Source: Embleya sp040629175 (GTDB lineage Bacteria; Actinomycetota; Actinomycetes; Streptomycetales; Streptomycetaceae). Taken from it: 64,000 nucleotides of DNA. Below are positions 34,435 to 42,331 of this stretch, in pieces. Location of the stretch: the NCBI RefSeq assembly GCF_040629175.1, contig NZ_JBEXUX010000038.1:1-64000 (forward strand), written 5' to 3'. Under the pieces are notes generated by a model. The model was not told where the DNA came from and searched no databases. It saw only the letters and a list, made by a program, of their open reading frames with translations. A program made the translations under genes and the position numbers. The stretch's first letter is position 1. Every line of letters begins with the position of its first letter.

Positions 34435-36852
34435 CTAGGTTGTTTCGGCTACGCCGGTGATGCGGTGTAGGGGGTAGGTGTGGATTTCGCCGGTGCCTTG
34501 TTCGTGGGCGGTTACGTAGCCGCCTTCCAGGCGGAGGGGGACCACGATGTGTTGGGTGGCTCGGCCTTCGCGGGTTACGTGGCCGATCCAGACTGCTCGG
34601 CGGTCGGCGTGGGCTGCCTGGAGGGCCAGGAGGGTCTCGGCGGCCGAGGTGCGGGGGAGTTCGATCGGTTCGCCGTCGCGGTCCGTGCCGTCGTCGGCGC
34701 GGCCGGTGGCGGCGGCGTCGCCTGCGCGGATCGCGGTGACGGCTGCGCCGAGGAGCGCCTCGCCGGGGGCCGGGGGCTCGCCGGCGACCCGGGGCGGGGC
34801 CGAGCGCGGCGGGGTGCGTCTGGTGTCGGGGCGGGTCAGTACCAGGTCGCCGGTGGCGGACTCGGCGACCGGCGCGAAGCCCATCCCGCGCAGCTTCTCC
34901 AGCACCAGGTCCGGGGCGGACTCGGCGGCCAGCACGGTCGGGGCCAGTCGGCGCAGCCGCAGTCCCGCGGCCCGGCGGTCGGCGAGCAGTTCGCCCAGCA
35001 GCGCGTCGTCGTCGCAGCGCAGGAAGGCCCCCGCCGTGCCGACCCGAATCCGGCCGTGTCGGCGGGCCACGTCGTCCACGAGGTAGCCGAGCGGTTGCGG
35101 CACCGGGGTGCGCGAGTGGGTGGCGAGCAGGTGGTGCAGATCGGCCGCGGTACGACCGGCGTCCAGCGCGCGGCGCACCGACGTCTCGGTGAAGCGGTAC
35201 ACGGTGGCGCCGCCGGTGGACTCCACCTCGGCGGCCAGGTGCAGTTCGTGCGCGAGGTCCAGGACCAGCGGGCCCGGGGCCACGGCGGTGAGGTCGGCCT
35301 GGAGGAAGACGTAATCCAGCGGCTCCGGGAGCAGCGGGGTCAGCGCGTCGCCCGCCTCGTAGACCCGGCCCTCGGCCAGCGTGCGGGCGTATCCGGCCAG
35401 CGCGCCCCGCCCGGTGATGCCGAGCAGTTCGGCCTCGACCAGCATCGCCCGGAACAGCTCCTCGGGCAGCCGCGCGGCCCGGATCGGCTGATGCCAGGTC
35501 AGATGCGCGAGCAGCGAGTCGGCGTCGGTGGCCGAACCCGGCGGCAGCGCGGCGAGCGTGGTCAGGATCCGGCGCCGCACCTCGGGCGCGGCGGTGCGGT
35601 CCACCTGCATGCCCAGCGCGCCGATCGGGCGGTCCTTGTCGTCGCGCGAGCCGACCAGCGAGGGCACCCGGGTGGTCTCCAGCCAGGTGCCGGCGAGTGC
35701 GGCCCAGCGGGTGCCCACCGGGGTGCGCCGCCAGGTGTCGTACGCGGGGGTGGGCAGCCACTGCTCGTCCGGTTCGCCGTCGCCGGCGACCAGGCCCATC
35801 GCGTAGGCCAGTTCCAGCCACAGCGCGACCTCGGCCTCGGGCGCGTCCAACTGCACCGCGGTGCGCTTGAACTCGCGCATGCCCAGGCCGCCGGCCCGCA
35901 GCACGGCCGGGCCGCCGGTGCTCCACGCCTCCAGCAGGTCCTCGACCCGACGCACGGCGGTGAACGCGGAGCCGGCCGCCAGGCTGTCCACAGCCTGTGG
36001 ATCGTGCTCGCGCGTGGGCAGCTCGGGCGGCGCGGGCTCCGGGGTCCGGTGCACCCGGCCACCGCGCAGGTGCAGCGCGACCTCGCGCGGCAACACCACC
36101 GCGTCCGGGCCCGCCGGGACCAGCAGTGCCCGGGCCAGCAGCCACTCCACCGGGGTACGCGCCGCGTCGGCGCGCACCGGCCGGTCCGCGCCGCGCACGC
36201 TGCCCGCGGCCGGCCCCCAGACCAGCTTGTCCAGCACCTCGCGGGCCGCCTCGGGAGCCTGCGCGAGCAGTGCGTCCAGCCGGGTCGGGTCGGTGAACAG
36301 GTCGGTGATCGCCGCGATCGCGGAGACCGCGTCGTGGCTGGAGCCCAGCCCGAGATCGGCGAGCACCTCCTGGAGCCGGGACGGCGCGGTCGGGGCCGCC
36401 GCGCCGGCCAGGGTCGGGCCGAGCCCGGCCGGACTCGCGCCGACCAGGTCGCGCACCGTGCGCACCACCCGCAGCGCGTCGTCGGGGCCCCACAGCAGGG
36501 CCTGCTCACGCAGGTTGGCCACCGCCCCGGCGAGCAGCTCGGGGTCCACGCCGACCAGGGTGTGCAGGCGGGCCGCCGCGAAGCCGTCGGGCAGCACCAC
36601 CGCGGCGTCGACCACTTGGAGGGTGAACCGGTCCAGCCGCTCCAGGGCGCGCGCGATCGAGGCCCGCGTGGTGGCCCGGGTGGCGAGCTGGGTCAGGTCC
36701 ACCGGGACCGGCGAGGTCAGGTCCGGCCGGGCCCGCAACAACGCGGCGAGGGCCGCGTCGGTGCGTCCGCGCAGATCCTCGGCGAGCGTCCGGGGGCCGG
36801 ACTCGGCGAGCCGATCGGCCTCGGCACGGGTGGGCGACGCAGACGTGGTCAT
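34435..36852 (-). CDS. Helicase-associated protein (XPB partner)
   Basis: 805 residues. It matches the large actinobacterial proteins annotated helicase C-terminal domain-containing, usually coded beside XPB. N-terminal winged-helix-like repeats include SIARALERLDRFTLQVVDAAVVLPDG, the middle has LTPLLPEPLDYVFLQADLTAVAPGPL, and the end is a WYL-like segment (HADRRAVWIGHVTREGRATQH, then LEGGYVTAHEQGTGEIHTYPLHRI). No helicase motor motifs are present. The WYL-like end may bind nucleic acid or ligands. The last 30 codons are T-ending, matching the composition shift next to repeat copy B. Probably a DNA repair factor. Confidence 0.82.
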   Translation of the reverse strand: MTTSASPTRAEADRLAESGPRTLAEDLRGRTDAALAALLRARPDLTSPVPVDLTQLATRATTRASIARALERLDRFTLQVVDAAVVLPDGFAAARLHTLVGVDPELLAGAVANLREQALLWGPDDALRVVRTVRDLVGASPAGLGPTLAGAAAPTAPSRLQEVLADLGLGSSHDAVSAIAAITDLFTDPTRLDALLAQAPEAAREVLDKLVWGPAAGSVRGADRPVRADAARTPVEWLLARALLVPAGPDAVVLPREVALHLRGGRVHRTPEPAPPELPTREHDPQAVDSLAAGSAFTAVRRVEDLLEAWSTGGPAVLRAGGLGMREFKRTAVQLDAPEAEVALWLELAYAMGLVAGDGEPDEQWLPTPAYDTWRRTPVGTRWAALAGTWLETTRVPSLVGSRDDKDRPIGALGMQVDRTAAPEVRRRILTTLAALPPGSATDADSLLAHLTWHQPIRAARLPEELFRAMLVEAELLGITGRGALAGYARTLAEGRVYEAGDALTPLLPEPLDYVFLQADLTAVAPGPLVLDLAHELHLAAEVESTGGATVYRFTETSVRRALDAGRTAADLHHLLATHSRTPVPQPLGYLVDDVARRHGRIRVGTAGAFLRCDDDALLGELLADRRAAGLRLRRLAPTVLAAESAPDLVLEKLRGMGFAPVAESATGDLVLTRPDTRRTPPRSAPPRVAGEPPAPGEALLGAAVTAIRAGDAAATGRADDGTDRDGEPIELPRTSAAETLLALQAAHADRRAVWIGHVTREGRATQHIVVPLRLEGGYVTAHEQGTGEIHTYPLHRITGVAETT

Positions 36853-37079
36853 CCCATCAACGTTAGACGGTCCGCCCGCCGATGATCACCGGTCCCGCGA
36901 TCCCGGTGCCTCGCGGCGGCCGAATATCGGCCGCCGGCGGCGGCTCGGGCGGTCCGGGCGATCACCATTTCGGTCAACCCCTCGCTCCGCTACGCCCGCG
37001 CCCCTACGCTGAGTTGTCGCTTTACCGATGCAAGCGTCGTGCCGATGCGACGATCCTTCGGCAGGGGTGGGGTGGGGGC

Positions 37080-38132
37080 GTGAACTTCGAGAGCGATCAT
37101 CTGGTTCTGCAGTACCTGGGCGAGGTCGGCGACGCCGCCCAGCGCAGACTGCGTCCCGCCGACCGGGCCCGGCTGGTGGAGCGGTTGCGCAGCCAGATCA
37201 ACAGCGAGCGCGAGCGGCTGAACGCACACACCCCCGGCACAGTGCAGGTCGTGCTGGATCGGCTCGGCAGCCCCGAGGCCGTGGTCGGACACGAGTTGTA
37301 CCGGCTCGGCGATCTGCGCACCGCCGGGGCCGACGACGGCGCGGGCGCGATGTCGATGCGAGGTTCGCGCTACGCCACGGTGGCGCGGCAGATGGGTTTT
37401 CGCGCGGACGCGACGCCGATTCCGGCCATCCCGGATCCGTCCCGCCCGCAGCCGGCCGCGCCGCCGCCGGCCGCACCGCCGGCGCCTCGGGTCTCCCCCG
37501 AGGCGGCCCCGGCGGCGGCCGGTCCGCCCACGCTCGCCGAGACCGCGGCCGGCGGCGCCGCGACCAAGCCGGTCCCGCTCGCGGATCCCGACGAGGAGCC
37601 GCTGTGGTGGCGGACCCCGCCGGAGGGCGGGACGCCGGAGCGCCCCGGCCCGGACGTGTACGGCGACGGCTCGCTGCACGCGCCGGCGTATCCGATCGGT
37701 GTGCTCTCGGACTCGTCGGCGACCTGGGACGACGAGGAGTCGCTGACCGAACCCACGCCGGCCCTGGGCATGTTCGGTCCGGGCGCGCTGCGCACGCAGG
37801 TGCGCGAGGTGTTCGCGATCGCGATGATGGCGATCGGTGCGATCGTCGCCTCGACCGTGGTGGTGCTGCTCGGCTACCTGGTGGTCTTCACCGCGGGCGC
37901 GTGGTCGCTCAAGGAGCGGCGGTTCGCCGCCTTCTACGTCCCCGGCGCCACCGCGCTGGCGTTCGCGATCGGCATGTGGCTGCGCGCCACCGGGCACCTG
38001 GGCACCGATCTGGCCCGGGACGAGGCGTGGGATCGCTTCGGCGAGCTTTTGCCGGCAATGGTCCGGATAGCCGCGATCGCCGCGTCCGCGTACCTGTTGT
38101 GGCGACTGAATCGGCGCCGGATCACGGCGTAG
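37080..38132 (+). CDS. Membrane protein with HAAS-like N-terminal helices
   Basis: 350 residues. The first 85 (DHLVLQYLGEVGDAAQRRLRP, LVERLRSQINSERERL, VQVVLDRLGSPEAVVGHELY) look like the HAAS/DUF1700 helical signalling domain of Gram-positive membrane proteins. A Pro/Ala-rich linker follows, then three or four membrane helices at 240-345 (VFAIAMMAIGAIVASTVVVLL, FYVPGATALAFAIGMWL, MVRIAAIAASAYLLW). GTG 37080 is chosen from codon bias. In other species HAAS proteins often pair with PadR regulators; none is next to it. Confidence 0.68.
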   Translation: MNFESDHLVLQYLGEVGDAAQRRLRPADRARLVERLRSQINSERERLNAHTPGTVQVVLDRLGSPEAVVGHELYRLGDLRTAGADDGAGAMSMRGSRYATVARQMGFRADATPIPAIPDPSRPQPAAPPPAAPPAPRVSPEAAPAAAGPPTLAETAAGGAATKPVPLADPDEEPLWWRTPPEGGTPERPGPDVYGDGSLHAPAYPIGVLSDSSATWDDEESLTEPTPALGMFGPGALRTQVREVFAIAMMAIGAIVASTVVVLLGYLVVFTAGAWSLKERRFAAFYVPGATALAFAIGMWLRATGHLGTDLARDEAWDRFGELLPAMVRIAAIAASAYLLWRLNRRRITA

Positions 38133-38221
38133 GCACGGGAATACCGCCCGTATTCGGGCCGGTCCGGGTGTGACGTACTCCGCTGTCGGAGCGCCGTACC
38201 CGCTCTTTACGATCCCATTAA

Positions 38222-38240
38222 TTAGGTTAGCCTTACCTCC
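38222..38240 (+). promoter_or_regulatory. Iron box before the surface-protein cluster
   Basis: The 19 bases TTAGGTTAGCCTTACCTCC match the iron-box consensus TTAGGTTAGGCTCACCTAA at 15 of 19 positions by my count. It lies 82 bases before the ATG of the WxL-like gene, a good place for a repressor site over the promoter. A GGTCCGGGCGCC-rich hairpin leader follows it. Confidence 0.8.
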
Positions 38241-38321
38241 TCTGCATCGGACGGCGCCCGGACCTACCGCTAATAGGTCCGGGCGCCGCCCTGTGCACAC
38301 TGCCAGATGGAGGAGCCAAGG

Positions 38322-39710
38322 ATGACGAACGGAGCGCGGCCCCAGCCCGCGAACCGCTTGATCCGCTTCGGTGCGATAGGCACGACCGCCGCGCTGGCGA
38401 TGGCCGGCGTGAGCCTGGCCTCGCCCGCGCAGGCCGCCGGAACCCCGTCCGTGAGCGTGTCGCCCAACGTCGACATCAACCCGGACGGCGCCACGATCAC
38501 CGTCAACGGCACGGGATTCGACAAGGTGCGCAACTCCGGCAACGGGGTCTACGTCCTGTTCGGTCCCAAGATCGACGACTACTACACCAACGCGGGGGCC
38601 TACAGCGCCCAGGCGTGGGTCGCGGGCAGCAAGATGAGCGCCGACGGCGCCTTCACCACGACGCTCGACGTCAAGGCGAAGTACACCGACGGGAACGGCA
38701 AGGAGGTGGACTGCCTCAAGCAGGAGTGTCGGGTCGTCACCTTCGCCGCGCACGGCGCCAGCATGACCGACCGCAGCCAGGACACCTTCACGCCGGTCGC
38801 GTTCAAGAACAACACGCCGGCCGCGCCCAAGCTCGCGGTGACCCCGGTCAGCGGAGCCGACCCGGCCGGGCAGACCTTCACCGTCACCGGCACCGGCTTC
38901 GACCCGGTCCGCGACGGCGGCAACGGCATCTACGTCGCCTTCGGCCCCAAGGGCGCCGACTGGAACACCAACCCGGCGCCGTACCAGGCGACCAAGTGGG
39001 TGCGCACCGCTCCGTCCTCGCCGAGCCAGGCCAAGCTGAACGCCGACGGCAGCTTCACGCTGACGCTGGACAACATGAAGGCCAAGTACAAGAACGCGAA
39101 CGGCGTCGACACCGACTGCTCGGTCACCACGTGCAACGTGGTCACCTTCGCCGCGCACGGCTCGCCCGACCGCAGCCAGGACACCTTCCTGCCGGTCGCG
39201 TTCAAGGCCGTGACCGTCCCGCCGGGCCCCGGCACCGGCTACCAGGTGATCACCACCGACGTGCAGGGCGGCCCGCTGACCCTGGGCGTCGGCGGCACCG
39301 ACGTCGCACTCCCGGGCGTCACGCTCAACGGCAAGGACGCCTTCACCGGCGGCGCGCTCAACCCGCTCACCGTCTCCGACGCCCGCGGCACCAACGCGGG
39401 CTGGACGCTCACCGGCCAGGCCAGTGACCTGACCGCCACCGGCGGCCGGATCGTCGGCGACAACCTCGGCTGGACCCCCACCGCGAAGTCCGTCACCGGC
39501 ACCCTGCCCACCGGCGGCACCGCACCGCAGGTCACCCCGGGCGCCAAGGCCGAGCCCGGCACCGGCCTCGGACAGCCCCGCACCCTGTGCTCGTCGGCCG
39601 CGGGCGCCAGCGCCGGTTCCTTCGAATGCGGCGGCGCCCTCAAGCTCGGCGTCCCCGGCATCACCGTCCCCGGCACCTACACCGGCACCCTGACGCTGAC
39701 GCTGATCTGA
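38322..39710 (+). CDS. Iron-regulated WxL-like surface protein with two Ig-like domains
   Basis: 462 residues. A signal peptide ends near residue 39 (ASPAQAA). Two copies of a neocarzinostatin-like beta domain follow (about 42-162 and 168-300). Each has NGxYVxFGPK, a Cys pair in the VDC....C region (Cys131 and Cys136 in copy one) and FAAHG then DRSQDTFxPVxF. The last 155 residues resemble the WxL wall-binding domain: LNPLTVSDARGTNAGWTLTG and, at the end, TYTGTLTLTLI, where the second Trp is missing. The ATG follows GGAGG..AAGG. An iron box upstream implies expression in iron starvation. Ligand unknown; heme or iron capture is inference. Confidence 0.7.
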   Translation: MTNGARPQPANRLIRFGAIGTTAALAMAGVSLASPAQAAGTPSVSVSPNVDINPDGATITVNGTGFDKVRNSGNGVYVLFGPKIDDYYTNAGAYSAQAWVAGSKMSADGAFTTTLDVKAKYTDGNGKEVDCLKQECRVVTFAAHGASMTDRSQDTFTPVAFKNNTPAAPKLAVTPVSGADPAGQTFTVTGTGFDPVRDGGNGIYVAFGPKGADWNTNPAPYQATKWVRTAPSSPSQAKLNADGSFTLTLDNMKAKYKNANGVDTDCSVTTCNVVTFAAHGSPDRSQDTFLPVAFKAVTVPPGPGTGYQVITTDVQGGPLTLGVGGTDVALPGVTLNGKDAFTGGALNPLTVSDARGTNAGWTLTGQASDLTATGGRIVGDNLGWTPTAKSVTGTLPTGGTAPQVTPGAKAEPGTGLGQPRTLCSSAAGASAGSFECGGALKLGVPGITVPGTYTGTLTLTLI

Positions 39711-39737
39711 CCCCGGCGCCCCAAGGAACAGCGACAC

Positions 39738-39769
39738 CCGTCCCCCGACCCCAACCCGTCGGGGGACGG
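39738..39769 (+). terminator. Terminator after the WxL-like gene
   Basis: CCGTCCCCCGAC and GTCGGGGGACGG pair perfectly over 12 bp with loop CCCCAACC, 28 bases after the stop. The following 341-base gap to the next gene otherwise holds repeat copy C. Confidence 0.78.
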
Positions 39770-39822
39770 CCCCGCCCCACCCCCATGCACGCCCCACCCA
39801 CGCACCACACCCACCCGCGCCG

Positions 39823-40034
39823 CACCCCCGGCGCGTCAGCGCCCCCGACCCAGCCCGCCCCGTGATCGACGCGCGAAGCGCGGAGAGCGGCGGAGCCGCA
39901 GAACTTTGACTTCGCGGCCCGTAGCGAAGCGAAGGGACACGAAGTCACGAGCGAGGGGCCACTTTTTCTCGGAGGAGCGCCGGCGGGGGAGAGAAAAAGT
40001 GGTGCCTCGCGAGCCGGCGCCAAAGGCGCCCAAC
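39823..40034 (-). repeat. 3'-end repeat element, copy C (complete, inverted)
   Basis: Same parts as copy B in the opposite direction. The T-rich hairpin here is CCACTTTTTCTC with GAGAAAAAGTGG, so the three inner positions differ from copy B but still pair. GACTTCG/CGAAGTC, GGCGGAGCCGC and GGCGCC-AAA-GGCGCC are kept. It ends directly before AAAGGAG, the ribosome site of the DUF916 gene. Confidence 0.85.
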
Positions 40035-40051
40035 AAAGGAGCCACCCCCCC

Positions 40052-41074
40052 ATGCGCCCCGCCGCCCGCCCATTGCCCACCCTGCCCACCCTCCTGGCCC
40101 TCCTAGCCCTCCTGCTCCCCCTCCTGGCCTCCGCCACCCCCGCCCAAGCCGCCGACGAGTTCACCTGGGGCGTGCAACCGGCAGGCGGGCGCGACCACTT
40201 CGTCCTGACCGCCGCGCCGGGCCGGACCCTGGTCGACGTGGTCGGCGTGTCCAACTTCGGCGACAAGCCGCTGACGCTGCGCGTGTACGCGACCGACGCC
40301 GTGCTCGCCGCCGACGGCGGAATGACCCTGCTGACCGCCGCCGAACGGCCGAAGGACGTCGGCGCGTGGATCGGCTTCGACGCCGAGTCGTACACGGTCG
40401 AGCCGGGCAAGCGCGCGGACATCCCGTTCCGGCTGACCGTCCCGGCGGACGCGAGCCCCGGTGACCACACCGGCGCCATCGTCGCCTCGATCAAGGCCGA
40501 GGCGACCGGTCCCGGGCAACAGCGGTTCGACGTGGACCGGCGTGTCGGTGCCCGGATCTACCTGCGGGTGGACGGCCCCGCCGTGCCGCGACTGGCGATC
40601 GAGGACCTGCGGCTGTCGTACGACAACCCGATCGCGATGTTCGGCGGCGCCGAGGCGGTCGTGCGCTACCGGGTGCGCAACACCGGCAACGTCCGCACCA
40701 CGGCGGGGGTCGAGACCACCGTCTCCGGGCTCGGTGGTTGGCGACTGGGCGGCCCCGCCCGAGCCGCCCTGCCCGAGTTGTTGCCGGGAGCCACGCACGA
40801 GGTGGTCCAGCGCTTCGACGGTGTCTTCCCGGCCGGTCGACTCACCGCGGACGTCAAGGTCACCGGCAACCCGGCGACCGTGACCACGAAGTCGACGAGC
40901 GTATGGGCACCGCCGTGGTTGCTGCTGGGCGCGATCACGCTGCTGCTCGGCGCGCTGATCGCCTACGGCGTGACGGTGCTCCGTCGCCGCCGGCGCGTCG
41001 CCACCGAAAAGGAGGCCGCCCTCGCGAAGGACGCCGCCTCCCCCACCGAAGTCACCGCCGACCCGACCGGCTGA
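40052..41074 (+). CDS. DUF916/WxL-interacting-protein-like membrane protein
   Basis: 340 residues. Signal peptide 1-33 (LLALLALLLPLLASATPAQA). The first mature domain, FTWGVQPAGGRDHFVLTAAPGRTLVDVVGVSNFGD and so on to about residue 165, matches the DUF916/WxLIP peptidoglycan-binding domain. A second Ig-like domain (LRLSYDNPIAMFGGAEAVVRYRVRNTGNV) follows. A membrane helix (PPWLLLGAITLLLGALIAYGV, about 286-310) and a basic cytoplasmic tail end it. In Firmicutes such proteins pair with WxL proteins, as here. AAAGGAG at 40035-40041 sets the start. Confidence 0.72.
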   Translation: MRPAARPLPTLPTLLALLALLLPLLASATPAQAADEFTWGVQPAGGRDHFVLTAAPGRTLVDVVGVSNFGDKPLTLRVYATDAVLAADGGMTLLTAAERPKDVGAWIGFDAESYTVEPGKRADIPFRLTVPADASPGDHTGAIVASIKAEATGPGQQRFDVDRRVGARIYLRVDGPAVPRLAIEDLRLSYDNPIAMFGGAEAVVRYRVRNTGNVRTTAGVETTVSGLGGWRLGGPARAALPELLPGATHEVVQRFDGVFPAGRLTADVKVTGNPATVTTKSTSVWAPPWLLLGAITLLLGALIAYGVTVLRRRRRVATEKEAALAKDAASPTEVTADPTG

Positions 41075-41117
41075 GCACCCGCCGTCGCGTCGCCGCCCCG
41101 ATCCACCAGGAGCCGAC

Positions 41118-42287
41118 ATGCACACCTCCCACCGCCTTCGTCGCGCCGCAGGCTCGGCCGCCGTGCTCGGCCTGGCCGCCGCCGGCGTGCTCGGCGCCGC
41201 CGCCGGCGCCTCGGCCGCACCCGCCGACACCCGCGCCGAGAGCCCGGCCACGCCCACCGCGACCGCCTCGCGCAACACCGCGCTGGCCCCGGCCGGCGAC
41301 GAGATCACCGTCGTCGGGCGCGGCTTCACCCCCGGCGCCCGGGTCACCGTCGCGCTGTACGCCGGCGACACCGTCGACCGGGCGGGCAGCCGCACGCTCG
41401 CCGCCGACGGGCAGGGCGTCGTCGCGACGCCGCTGCGGGTGGGCACCGGATTCGCCCCGGACGCACCCGCGTTCGAGGTCCGGGTCGGCGTCGACGGCGG
41501 GCCGACCGCCAAGGTCGCGGTGACCTTCGCCGCACCGGCACCGGGCGGCACTCCCCGATCGTTGCGCGCCGCCGCACCGGCGGCCTCGGCCCAACTCGGG
41601 CAGGCCGCCCCGCAGGCGGCGGCCGGCGGCGCCAAGCTGACCGTCACGCCGAGCACCGGCCTCGATCCGGCCGGCGCGTCGATCACGGTCTCCGGCTCCG
41701 GCTACGCGGCCGGCAGCGGCAACGGGATCTACGTGGTGTTCGGCCCCAAGGAGGCCGACTGGACCACCAACGCGGGCAACTACGGCGCGTCGAAGTGGCT
41801 CAAGGCGTTCGGTCCGGGCGGGATCAACCCGGACGGCACGTTCTCCGCCACCCTCACCGACGTCAAGGCCACGTACAAGAACGGCGCGGGCAAGGACGTC
41901 GACTGCCTCAAGACCGAGTGCTACGTGCTGACCATGGCCGCGCACGGCTCGCCCGACCGCAGCCAGGACGCGTTCGTCAAGGTCTCCTTCAAGGGCGGCT
42001 CGGGCACGACCGGATCGGGCACGACCGGCGGGTCCGCCGGCACCACCGGCGGCACCTCGGGCACCGGCACGACCGGCGCGGCGACCACCGGCGGCGGCTC
42101 GACCGGCGGCACCGCCGCGGGCACGAGCGGCACGAGCGGCGGCGACGCGGGCAAGTCCGGCGGCGGCAGCCTGCCGCTGACCGGACCGGCCGGCCTGGTC
42201 GGCGCGAGTGTCCTCGGCGTCACCCTGGTCGGCGCCGGCACGGCCGCCGTACTGACCACGCGCCGCCGCCGCAACAACACGCCCTAG
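41118..42287 (+). CDS. LPXTG-anchored surface protein with neocarzinostatin-like domain
   Basis: 389 residues. A signal peptide (ends near ASAAPADT) and an Ig-like domain (DEITVVGRGFTPGARVTVALY) come first. Then a copy of the neocarzinostatin-like domain of the WxL-like protein (LTVTPSTGLDPAGASITVSG, then NGIYVVFGPKEADW, VDCLKTEC, MAAHGSPDRSQDAFVKVSF). A 55-residue Gly/Thr/Ser linker follows. The end is a sortase signal: LPLTG at 352-356, a hydrophobic segment and RRRRNNTP. It should be covalently fixed to the wall. No sortase gene is in the window. Confidence 0.75.
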   Translation: MHTSHRLRRAAGSAAVLGLAAAGVLGAAAGASAAPADTRAESPATPTATASRNTALAPAGDEITVVGRGFTPGARVTVALYAGDTVDRAGSRTLAADGQGVVATPLRVGTGFAPDAPAFEVRVGVDGGPTAKVAVTFAAPAPGGTPRSLRAAAPAASAQLGQAAPQAAAGGAKLTVTPSTGLDPAGASITVSGSGYAAGSGNGIYVVFGPKEADWTTNAGNYGASKWLKAFGPGGINPDGTFSATLTDVKATYKNGAGKDVDCLKTECYVLTMAAHGSPDRSQDAFVKVSFKGGSGTTGSGTTGGSAGTTGGTSGTGTTGAATTGGGSTGGTAAGTSGTSGGDAGKSGGGSLPLTGPAGLVGASVLGVTLVGAGTAAVLTTRRRRNNTP

Positions 42288-42290
42288 GCA

Positions 42291-42331
42291 GTCGCCCGCG
42301 CCCGCCGGCTCGACCGACGGGCGCGGGCGAC
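42291..42331. terminator. Bidirectional terminator between the LPXTG gene and otsA
   Basis: GTCGCCCGCGCCCG and CGGGCGCGGGCGAC form a perfect 14-bp stem with a 13-base loop, three bases after the LPXTG gene stop. The right arm touches the otsA stop codon. Confidence 0.85.

Noticed and set aside
34343..36493. 716-codon open frame overlapping the helicase-partner gene.
   Set aside because: It is a shifted-frame shadow: Arg/Gly/Pro-rich, no motifs, while the other frame has proper helicase-partner blocks and GC3 bias.
36990..39797. 935-codon minus-strand open frame across the iron-regulated region.
   Set aside because: It crosses an iron box, a terminator and two well-supported plus-strand genes, and its translation is low-complexity.
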